The notes under the pieces were generated by a model. That model was not told the DNA's origin, searched no databases, and saw nothing but the letters and a program-made list of their open reading frames with translations. Below are positions 7,904 through 14,428 of a stretch of DNA of 26,699 nt, piece by piece (position 1 is the first letter of the stretch; each line of letters opens with the position of its first letter). The translations under genes and the position numbers were made by a program. This DNA comes from DASXIW01 sp036497785 (GTDB lineage: Bacteria > Pseudomonadota > Alphaproteobacteria > Acetobacterales > Acetobacteraceae): NCBI GenBank assembly GCA_036497785.1, contig DASXIW010000187.1, forward strand, positions 1 through 26,699, read 5' to 3'.

Positions 7904-8521
7904 ATGAACCGACGCACCCTCCTCATCCTGCCGCTGCTGCCCCTGCTCACCGCCACGGCCCAGGCGCAAGCCCTCGTGCTGACCGCGCAGGACCAAGCCG
8001 ATCTCGCCCGCATCGAGGCGTATCTGAACGCTCTGCACACGCTGAAGGCGCGCTTCCTGCAAGTTGCGCCGAACGGGGCCACCTCGACGGGCACCGCCTG
8101 GATCCAGCGGCCGGGACGGCTGCGCTTCGAATATGCCCCGCCGACCCCGCTGCTGCTCGTGGTCGGCTACGGGCAGGTGTCGTTCTACGACAGCCAACTC
8201 CAGCAAACCAGCCACTACCCGCTCAGCGTCACCCCGCTCAGCATTCTGCTGGCCGACAACATCAAGCTCTCCGGCAACGTCACCGTCACCGGCATCAGCC
8301 GCCAACCCGGGCAGATCCAGGTCACGCTGGTGCGCACCTCATCGCCCGGCGACGGCACCCTGACCCTGATCTTCGCCGATTCGCCGCTCGCCTTGCGCCA
8401 ATGGGCGGTGGTCGACGCGCAGCGCAAGGAAACCCAGGTTTCCCTGTTCAACGTCGAACTCGGCGGAACCTTCGACCAGAAGCTGTTCACCTTCGTCGAT
8501 CCCTCCCTCCTCGGGCAATAG
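7904..8521 (+). CDS. lolA: LolA-like outer-membrane lipoprotein carrier
   Basis: 205 residues. The start MNRRTLLILPLLPLLTATAQAQA is a clear signal peptide (about residues 1-22), which sets the start at 7904 rather than in the open frame further upstream. Mature features match LolA: an N-terminal helix with LNALHTLKARFLQ, then GTAWIQRPGRLRFEY (equivalent of the RPxxFRW strand), PTPLLLVVGYGQVSFYD, a Gln-rich QLQQTSHYPL stretch and SPLALRQWAVVDAQ near the end. LolA carries lipoproteins across the periplasm from LolCDE to LolB. The symbol is given by family; some Alphaproteobacteria have extra LolA-like paralogues, so orthology to the essential LolA is likely but unproven. It follows the Tim44-like gene by 61 bp on the same strand, so the two may be co-transcribed. 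Confidence 0.85.
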   Translation: MNRRTLLILPLLPLLTATAQAQALVLTAQDQADLARIEAYLNALHTLKARFLQVAPNGATSTGTAWIQRPGRLRFEYAPPTPLLLVVGYGQVSFYDSQLQQTSHYPLSVTPLSILLADNIKLSGNVTVTGISRQPGQIQVTLVRTSSPGDGTLTLIFADSPLALRQWAVVDAQRKETQVSLFNVELGGTFDQKLFTFVDPSLLGQ

Positions 8522-8530
8522 CCTGCCCGG

Positions 8531-8556
8531 GCCGGTCCCCATCCAACGGGAACGGC
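8531..8556 (+). terminator. Possible weak hairpin after the LolA-like gene
   Basis: GCCGGTCCC pairs with GGGAACGGC (eight of nine positions) around an 8-nt loop, 10 bp after the LolA-like stop codon. No T-run follows, so it is not a canonical intrinsic terminator; it may only slow polymerase or protect the mRNA 3' end. Confidence 0.25.
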
Positions 8557-8599
8557 GAGCCCCGGCAAAAATAGGGCGATGCAACGGATTGTCTTCATT

Positions 8600-8627
8600 T
8601 TGTCGCGATTCGCGGCGATAGTATGAA
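8600..8627 (+). promoter_or_regulatory. Candidate sigma-70-like promoter before the C26 hydrolase gene
   Basis: TTGTCG (8600-8605) and TATGAA (8622-8627) are separated by 16 bp, within a locally AT-richer stretch upstream of the start at 8654. The match is imperfect and assigned by eye. Confidence 0.3.
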
Positions 8628-8653
8628 TCGGTAAGTCTTCCTGACCCGATGGC

Positions 8654-9436
8654 ATGCGTGACATGAAACCTCTGATCGGCATTTCCTGCTGTTCCAAATC
8701 GTTCGGCGCCATGGGCATGCCGAACCACGCCGCCTCCGACACCTATGTGCGCGCGACCGATCATGTCGTGGGCGGGGTTCCGGTCCTGGTTCCGGCCAAC
8801 GGCACCCTCGCCGATATTCAAACCCTGCTCTCGCGCCTGGATGGCATCATCCTCACCGGTAGCCGCTCCAACGTGCAGCCTTCGCTTTATGGCGGCCAGC
8901 CGCACGCCGAGGGCACACCCGAGGACGCCCAGCGCGACGCCGTCACCCTGCCGCTGATCCGCGCCGCGCTGGCAGCGGGCCTGCCGGTGCTGGCGATTTG
9001 CCGCGGCTTCCAGGAACTGAACGTCGCCCTGGGCGGCACCCTCCACCAGCGCCTGCAAGACCTGCCGGACCACATGGACCACTCCACCCCGATGCAGCCC
9101 AACCCCCGCGTGCGCACCGGCAAGGCCCATACCGTCCGCCTCGCGCCCGGCAGCTGGCTGCACCGCGTCGCCGGCGCCAGCGAAATCGCCGTAAACTCGC
9201 TGCACAACCAAGGCATTGACCGCCTTGCCCCGGGCCTGGTGGTCGAAGGCGTCGCCCCGGACGGCACCATCGAAGCCGTGCGCGCTTTGTCCCCTGGCTT
9301 CGCCATCGGCGTGCAATGGCACCCCGAATATGACTGGCAAACCGACACTGTCTCGCGTCGTATCCTCGAACGGTTCGGGGAAGCGGTCATGGAGCGGCTC
9401 GCTGGGCCGGCTCGGGTGGCTTCGGCGGCAGATTAA
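8654..9436 (+). CDS. Gamma-glutamyl-gamma-aminobutyrate hydrolase family protein (peptidase C26)
   Basis: 260 residues if started at 8654; ATG 8663 (MKPLIGISC) is an equally good or better start by alignment to the family, since neither has a clear ribosome binding site. The class I glutamine-amidotransferase triad is visible: nucleophile C116 in LAICRGFQELNVALGG, and H223 and E225 in GVQWHPEYD. The N-terminal GIILTGSRSNVQPSLYGG loop is typical of PuuD-type enzymes. These hydrolyse gamma-glutamyl bonds, for example in gamma-glutamyl-GABA during putrescine breakdown. No other puu gene is nearby, so the physiological substrate is open. It stands alone, converging on aspS, with the structured element A in between. 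Confidence 0.9.
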   Translation: MRDMKPLIGISCCSKSFGAMGMPNHAASDTYVRATDHVVGGVPVLVPANGTLADIQTLLSRLDGIILTGSRSNVQPSLYGGQPHAEGTPEDAQRDAVTLPLIRAALAAGLPVLAICRGFQELNVALGGTLHQRLQDLPDHMDHSTPMQPNPRVRTGKAHTVRLAPGSWLHRVAGASEIAVNSLHNQGIDRLAPGLVVEGVAPDGTIEAVRALSPGFAIGVQWHPEYDWQTDTVSRRILERFGEAVMERLAGPARVASAAD

Positions 9437-9448
9437 GGCAAGGCGAGA

Positions 9449-9677
9449 GCTCTGCCCTCGACCCGGTCAAGGCGGAGCCTTGACAATCCTGGACACTTTT
9501 GCCTGCGCCGCAGGCCATCTGTCCCGCGACTGCACGCAACTCAGTGCTGTCGCGATAAGTTTTGGGCTTCGCCGCTCCCCGCACCGAAATGTGTGGTTTT
9601 CACCTGGAAGGCGGCCGACGCAACCAAGAGAGAATCGGATTCTCAAGGCTCTGCCTTGAGCGGGGTCCAGGGGCAGC
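9449..9677. repeat. Structured inverted-repeat element, copy A
   Basis: About 229 bp in the gap between the convergent C26 hydrolase and aspS genes. The ends, 9449-9489 and 9637-9677, are imperfect inverted repeats of 41 nt; the inner 23 nt match at 21 positions. Each end carries its own small hairpin, CAAGGC-gga-GCCTTG on the left (9468-9482) and its counterpart on the right. The interior holds a palindrome at 9501-9515 (GCCTGCG-c-CGCAGGC) and GGGCTTCGCCGCTCCC at 9564-9579. The same internal blocks, in the same order, occur in the second copy at 23986-24233. It has no convincing reading frame, so it is a non-coding interspersed repeat, possibly MITE-like or an RNA-structured element. Confidence 0.75.
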
Positions 9678-9692
9678 GCCACTGGCCTTTCT

Positions 9693-11480
9693 TCAATCCT
9701 TCTTAACCTTCGGCGCCAAATCCAGCTTCAGCGACAATTCCTTCAACCGCGCCGCCGTCACCTCGGCCGGTGCGCCCATCATCAGGTCTTCGCCCTGCTG
9801 GTTCAGCGGGAACAGGATCACCTCGCGGATATTCGGTTCATCGGCCAGCAGCATGACAATCCGGTCGATTCCCGGCGCTGAGCCGCCATGCGGCGGCGCC
9901 CCGTAGCGAAACGCGTTCAGCATGCCGCCGAACCGCGCTTCCACTTCGGATGCCGGATAGCCCGCGATTTCAAAGGCGCGGATCATGATGTCCGGCCGGT
10001 GGTTGCGGATGGCGCCCGAGGACAGCTCGATGCCATTGCAGACGATGTCGTACTGGAATGCTTTGATGGTCAGCGGGTCCTGGCTGTTCAGCGCCTCCAG
10101 CCCGCCTTGCGGCATGCTGAACGGGTTATGGCTGAAATCGACCAGCCCGGTTTCCTCGTTCACCTCGTACATCGGGAAATCGGTGATCCAGCAGAAGCGG
10201 AACTCACCCTCTGCGATCAGCCCGAGGTCCTGGCCGAGCTTGGCGCGCACCGCGCCGGAGAATTTCGGCGCCTCGTCCTTCTTTCCGGCGGCGAAAAACA
10301 CGGAATCGCCGGGCTTGACCCCGCAGGCCACGCGAATGGCCTCGGCCCGCTCCGGTTCCAGGTTGCGCGCAATCGGCCCTTTCGGCCCGTCCGCCTCGAA
10401 CTGGATGTAGCCCAGCCCGCCCGCGCCCTGTTCGCGCGCCCATTCGTTCAGCTTGTCGAAGAAGCTGCGCGGATTGGCCGCCGTGCCCGGGGCCGGGATC
10501 GCCCGGATGATCCCGCCGGAGGCGGCGATCTTGGCGAACAGCCCGAAGCCCGAGCCTGCGAAATGCGCGGTCACGTCCGTCACCCGCAGCGGGTTGCGCA
10601 GATCGGGCTTGTCGCTGCCGAATTCCAGCATGGCGGTGTCGTAGGGAATGCGCGGGAAGGGCGGCTTGGTCACGCCCCGGCCGCCCGCGAATTCCTCGAA
10701 CACGCCGGCCATCACCGGCTCGATCGTGTTGAACACGTCTTCCTGGGTGACGTAGCTCATTTCGAAATCGAGCTGGTAGAACTCGCCCGGCGAGCGGTCC
10801 GCCCGGCTCGCCTCGTCACGAAAGCAGGGCGCGATCTGGAAATACCGGTCGAAGCCCGCCACCATGGCCAGTTGCTTGAACTGCTGCGGTGCCTGGGGCA
10901 GGGCGTAGAATTTGCCGGGATGCAGCCTGGCGGGCACCAGAAAGTCACGCGCCCCTTCGGGGCTGGAGGCGGTCAGGATCGGCGTCTGGAACTCGGTGAA
11001 GCCCTGCGCGATCATCCGCCGGCGGATGGAGGCGATCACCCCCGCCCGCAGCATCATATTCTTGTGCACCTTCTCCCGGCGCAGATCGATGAAGCGGTGC
11101 TTCAGGCGGATCTCGTCGGGATATTTCTCATCCCCCGCCACCTGCATCGGCAGCACGTCGGCGGCCGACTGCACTGCCACCTCGGCGGCCTTCAGCTCCA
11201 CCTCGCCGGTCGGCAGGCGCGGATTGACCGTATTGCCCTCGCGCAGCACCACCTCGCCCGTCACGGTGATCACGCTCTCAACGCGCAGGCCGTCCACGGT
11301 CTGAAAGGCGGCGCTGCCGGCGGCGAACACGCATTGGGTCAGGCCGTAATGGTCGCGCAGATCCACGAAAAGCAGCCCGCCATGGTCGCGCTTGCTGTGA
11401 ATCCAGCCGGACAGGCGGGCCGGCTGGCCGGCATCGCTGGCGCGCAACGCGCCACAAGTATGGGTACGATAGGCGTGCAT
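9693..11480 (-). CDS. aspS: Aspartate--tRNA ligase (probably nondiscriminating Asp/Asn type)
   Basis: 595 residues. Class IIb synthetase charging tRNA-Asp. The N-terminal OB-fold anticodon-binding domain spans roughly residues 1-105 (LSGWIHSKRDHGGLLFVDLRD). Class II motif 2 begins FRDE (220-223) within PCFRDEASRADRSPGEF, and motif 3 is GGSAPGIDR (532-540). The central GAD-type insertion lies between them. Length matches bacterial AspRS (about 590-600). I chose the ATG at 11480 (MHAYRTHTCGAL) because the family starts there; the open frame upstream overlaps the start region of rnd. His33 in KRDHGG is the residue type associated with relaxed tRNA-Asn recognition in other bacterial AspRS enzymes, so misacylation repaired by GatCAB is plausible but inferred. 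Divergent from rnd with 131 bp between starts. Confidence 0.97.
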   Translation of the reverse strand: MHAYRTHTCGALRASDAGQPARLSGWIHSKRDHGGLLFVDLRDHYGLTQCVFAAGSAAFQTVDGLRVESVITVTGEVVLREGNTVNPRLPTGEVELKAAEVAVQSAADVLPMQVAGDEKYPDEIRLKHRFIDLRREKVHKNMMLRAGVIASIRRRMIAQGFTEFQTPILTASSPEGARDFLVPARLHPGKFYALPQAPQQFKQLAMVAGFDRYFQIAPCFRDEASRADRSPGEFYQLDFEMSYVTQEDVFNTIEPVMAGVFEEFAGGRGVTKPPFPRIPYDTAMLEFGSDKPDLRNPLRVTDVTAHFAGSGFGLFAKIAASGGIIRAIPAPGTAANPRSFFDKLNEWAREQGAGGLGYIQFEADGPKGPIARNLEPERAEAIRVACGVKPGDSVFFAAGKKDEAPKFSGAVRAKLGQDLGLIAEGEFRFCWITDFPMYEVNEETGLVDFSHNPFSMPQGGLEALNSQDPLTIKAFQYDIVCNGIELSSGAIRNHRPDIMIRAFEIAGYPASEVEARFGGMLNAFRYGAPPHGGSAPGIDRIVMLLADEPNIREVILFPLNQQGEDLMMGAPAEVTAARLKELSLKLDLAPKVKKD

Positions 11481-11611
11481 CTGGCGGGTCCCGATCGAAA
11501 AGGCGGGGCACACAAACCTGCCGGCACAAGCCATGTCAATCCCGTCCGATGTCGCCATGTACCCTGCAACCCGCCTTCCGGTCCCCGCGCGGGGCGTGTA
11601 GAAGCCAATGC

Positions 11612-12793
11612 ATGCCGAAAACGAACCGGGCGGAGTTCCCGCTACCTGTCCTGATTTCCAGCACCGCCGAACTCGACGCGCTCTGCACCCGCCTGCGTGC
11701 CGTGCGGTTTGTGACCGTCGATACCGAGTTCATGCGCGAGCGCACCTATTGGCCCGAGCTATGCGTGGTCCAGCTGGCCAGTGACACCGAGGTGGCCGTG
11801 GTGGACGCGCTCGCGCCGGGCATCGATCTCGCCCCGCTCGGCGCCCTGCTGGCCGACACGGCGGCGGAGAAAGTGTTCCACGCCTGCCGGCAGGACATCG
11901 AAATCTTCGTCATGCTGTTCGGCGACGTGCCCCGCCCGTTATTCGACACGCAGGTGGCGGCCATGGTGGCCGGCTTCGGCGACCAGGTCGGCTATGACGC
12001 GCTGGTCTCCTCGCTCACCGGCGGGCAGATCGACAAGGCGCATCGCTTCAGCGACTGGTCCGCCCGCCCGCTCTCGCCTGCCCAGATTGCCTATGCCGCC
12101 GCCGACGTCACCCATCTGCGCCGGGTGTATGAGAAGCTGCGCGCCCGGCTGGAAAAGGATGACCGCCTGGAATGGGTGGCCGAGGAAATGGCGCTGCTGG
12201 CAGATCCCGCCACCTACCGCCCTGATCCGGAGCATATGTGGGAGCGTCTGCGCCCCCGCACCAATAATCGCCGCCTGCTGGGTGTGCTGCGCGCCATCGC
12301 CGCCTGGCGCGAGCGAGAGGCCCAGCGCTCCAACATCCCCCGCCAGCGCATGCTGAAGGACGAGGCGCTGCTGGAAATCGCCGCCATCGCCCCGGACAGC
12401 ACCGACGCCCTGGCCCGCGCCCGCGGCATCAGCCGCGGCTTCGCGGACGGCAAGATGGGCACGTCCCTGGTGGCCGCCATCGCCGAGGCCAAAGCCCTGC
12501 CGGACGAGGCACTGCCGCCCGCACCCCCCAACCGCGATGGCCCCCTCCCGTCGCCCGCTCTGGTCGCGCTGCTGAAAGTCCTGCTCGCGGCGAAATGCGA
12601 GACCCACCATGTCGCGCCAAAACTCGTCGCCAGCAGCGACGATATCGACCGTCTCGCCATCGAAGACACCCCGGATGTTCCCGCCCTGCATGGCTGGCGT
12701 CACGACGTGTTCGGCGCCGACGCCCTGGCGCTGAAGGCAGGGCAGATCGCGGTCGGCGTGGATGGGCGGCGGATCAAGCTGATCCGGGCCTGA
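11612..12793 (+). CDS. rnd: Ribonuclease D
   Basis: 393 residues. 3'-to-5' exoribonuclease of the DEDDy group that trims tRNA precursors and other stable RNAs. The catalytic motifs are all present: Exo I with D37 and E39 in VTVDTEFMRERTYWPEL, Exo II with D95 in FHACRQDIEIF, and Exo III with Y161 and D165 in IAYAAADVTHLRRVYE. A C-terminal HRDC domain follows, starting near residue 228 (LGVLRAIAAWREREAQRSNIPR, with the RMLKDEALLEIA helix). The start at ATG 11612 fits the family; the open frame upstream runs into the aspS leader. It is divergent from aspS. The 3' end is followed after 17 bp by a long perfect hairpin. Identity is secure. Confidence 0.95.
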   Translation: MPKTNRAEFPLPVLISSTAELDALCTRLRAVRFVTVDTEFMRERTYWPELCVVQLASDTEVAVVDALAPGIDLAPLGALLADTAAEKVFHACRQDIEIFVMLFGDVPRPLFDTQVAAMVAGFGDQVGYDALVSSLTGGQIDKAHRFSDWSARPLSPAQIAYAAADVTHLRRVYEKLRARLEKDDRLEWVAEEMALLADPATYRPDPEHMWERLRPRTNNRRLLGVLRAIAAWREREAQRSNIPRQRMLKDEALLEIAAIAPDSTDALARARGISRGFADGKMGTSLVAAIAEAKALPDEALPPAPPNRDGPLPSPALVALLKVLLAAKCETHHVAPKLVASSDDIDRLAIEDTPDVPALHGWRHDVFGADALALKAGQIAVGVDGRRIKLIRA

Positions 12794-12810
12794 AGGGCAG
12801 GAAAGACAAA

Positions 12811-12856
12811 GCTAGAGCATGATGACTTCTGGCCGGCGAAGTCATCATGCTCTAGC
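12811..12856. repeat. Perfect 19-bp palindromic repeat between rnd and the glycosyltransferase
   Basis: The arm beginning GCTAGAGCATGATGAC (12811-12829) is exactly complementary to 12838-12856, with an 8-nt loop. It sits between two convergent genes and could act as a bidirectional transcription stop, although no T-run follows on either strand. The TAGAGCATGAT core is a common component of short palindromic intergenic repeats in Alphaproteobacteria (from memory, not searched). Confidence 0.8.
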
Positions 12857-12857
12857 C

Positions 12858-14231
12858 CTAAATTCCTGCCACGAGCTCTTTCTTTTCATCGGCCTGCTGA
12901 GGCATGACTGAATCTGGCTGTAGATGCCGCATTACTTCGCGTGCGGAATTTTCCCATGGAACAGGCCGAAACTCTCGCGCCACCTGCGCGCCCCAGGCGG
13001 CCAGCCCATCTACATCCTCGATGGTGGCGCGGATCACGCGCAGAGCGTCACCCACATCCTCCGGATCGAAATACCGCGCCAGCGACCCCCCGGCCTCCGG
13101 CAAGGACGTTCGATTTGAAATCACGCAGGGCTTGCCGAATGCGAGGCTCTCGGTAACGGGAAGGCCCCAGCCCTCGTACAAGGACGGAAACAGGGTGAAA
13201 CGGCAGCCACGGTACAGCGCCGCCAACTCGTCATCGTCGGGGTGTGCCACCAGCACAATCTTGCCGTCAAGGGAGTTCGTGTTTTGAAGTCGCTGCATCA
13301 GATCCTGGACCAGCCAGCCGACGCTGCCGGCGAACACCAGTGTCCGGACCTTTTCGGCGGGCATTTGTTCAAGCAAATTGCGCCACACGCGGAACAGCAA
13401 GGCGTGGTTCTTGCGGGCCTCGATCGTGGAAACGAACAGCACGGAGCTGCCAGGCGCAGGCAGCCTGGACAAGGCCGCTGCCTCGACAGGTGGCGGAAGC
13501 TCGTCCAGCGTCCGGGATCGGGCAAATCCGGTCCCGATGGGAATCGGGTGGATCGTGTCGGGCAAGATCAGATCACGCAGCCGCGCATAATCCAGCACGT
13601 CATTCGCGGTGGCGCAGGAATTACAGAATATTTTGTCGCATCGCGGCAGCATGCTCTCGATCCAGATTTGGAATGCCTCAGCATGCTTCCGCTCGAACCA
13701 TTCCGGCCGCCGCACCGCAATGATGTCGTGGATCAGCACCGCCACCTGTACGCCATGAATATCCCGTGCCGTGCGGACCATCCGGGCATAGTCCGGGTGC
13801 CAGGCCGCGCCGGGGATGAACAACACATCGCCGGCCTGTGGGTCCCATATCGGCTCGGGTTTGCCCTGATGGATGAGTGCATTGAGCGCACCGGCCTGTC
13901 GGCGCAGAAATTTCGCCATCGGCAGGCGCAGCCCTTTGGGCAAAAGCCGCCATACCGATCGCAGCCTGGCCTTGAGCACGCCGCGCCAACTGGGCCGGGT
14001 AACGCTGGATGCAAGACGGTTAAACAGGGACTCGAGGGATTCCCAGGACGTTTCGACGAAATCTTTGCGCGTCGGGCTATGCCGGACCAAGCGGATGTTC
14101 CCCGCCTGACCATAATTCTCGTACAGTGCGCGGCACAGTTCGAACGATAGGCGCTGTATTCCCGTTGGGGTCCGTCCAGTCGAGGCAAACACGAAGACGT
14201 CCTCGACATCAATCCAGATTCTCGTAGTCAC
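12858..14231 (-). CDS. Glycosyltransferase family 4 (GT-B fold)
   Basis: 457 residues from a GTG start at 14231 (reads MTTRIWIDVEDVFVF), the usual N-terminus of this subgroup; a TTG at 14285 would add 18 residues that do not look native. No good ribosome binding site precedes either. GT-B features: N-terminal donor/acceptor loop TGRTPTGIQRLSFELCRALY, then LLFVSTIEARKNHALLF (start of the C-terminal Rossmann domain), LVFAGSVGW, and the EX7E pair E353/E361 in LYEGWGLPVTESLAFGKP. Such enzymes transfer mannose or a related sugar from a nucleotide donor during exopolysaccharide or LPS synthesis. The substrate is unknown and no other polysaccharide gene lies beside it. Palindromic repeats lie at both ends and its codon third positions look less GC-rich than its neighbours', so later acquisition is possible. 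Confidence 0.88.
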   Translation of the reverse strand: MTTRIWIDVEDVFVFASTGRTPTGIQRLSFELCRALYENYGQAGNIRLVRHSPTRKDFVETSWESLESLFNRLASSVTRPSWRGVLKARLRSVWRLLPKGLRLPMAKFLRRQAGALNALIHQGKPEPIWDPQAGDVLFIPGAAWHPDYARMVRTARDIHGVQVAVLIHDIIAVRRPEWFERKHAEAFQIWIESMLPRCDKIFCNSCATANDVLDYARLRDLILPDTIHPIPIGTGFARSRTLDELPPPVEAAALSRLPAPGSSVLFVSTIEARKNHALLFRVWRNLLEQMPAEKVRTLVFAGSVGWLVQDLMQRLQNTNSLDGKIVLVAHPDDDELAALYRGCRFTLFPSLYEGWGLPVTESLAFGKPCVISNRTSLPEAGGSLARYFDPEDVGDALRVIRATIEDVDGLAAWGAQVAREFRPVPWENSAREVMRHLQPDSVMPQQADEKKELVAGI

Positions 14232-14298
14232 CGAATCATGCTGAAATACCGAACCGACACGCCGATCGTTAGAATCACGACACAATGCGCCATGCCTA

Positions 14299-14371
14299 GA
14301 GCAGTTTCAGGCAGACCGGAAGCGGTCTGTCTGATAAAATTGCTCGTCAAAAACAAAGAACTGGAGCATGG
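14299..14371. repeat. Imperfect palindromic repeat upstream of the glycosyltransferase
   Basis: GAGCAGTTTC..GGCAGACCG (14299-14318) pairs imperfectly with CGGTCTGTCTGATAAAATTGCTC (ending 14345) around a GAAG loop. It is followed by the A-rich stretch AAAAACAAAGAACTGGAGCATG (about 14350-14371). This GAGCA-ATTTC palindrome plus AAAACAAAGA..GAGCATG arrangement resembles a widespread alphaproteobacterial intergenic repeat. It fills most of the 140 bp between the glycosyltransferase start and the YhdP-like gene stop. Confidence 0.6.
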
Positions 14372-14428
14372 GGGCTTCGCCTACCGGCTGCGGATTCATC
14401 GGCTTGCCACGCTGGGCCAGTATGGGCC

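Noticed and set aside
9888..11654. Long plus-strand open frame opposite aspS
   Set aside because: His/Arg/Gly/Ala-rich composition and no motif; aspS on the other strand has full class II synthetase motifs.
14370..14381. GGGGGCTTCGCC, shared with repeat copy B (24107-24118), as a possible third copy
   Set aside because: Only a 12-nt match in GC-rich DNA without the inverted repeats or the other internal block.
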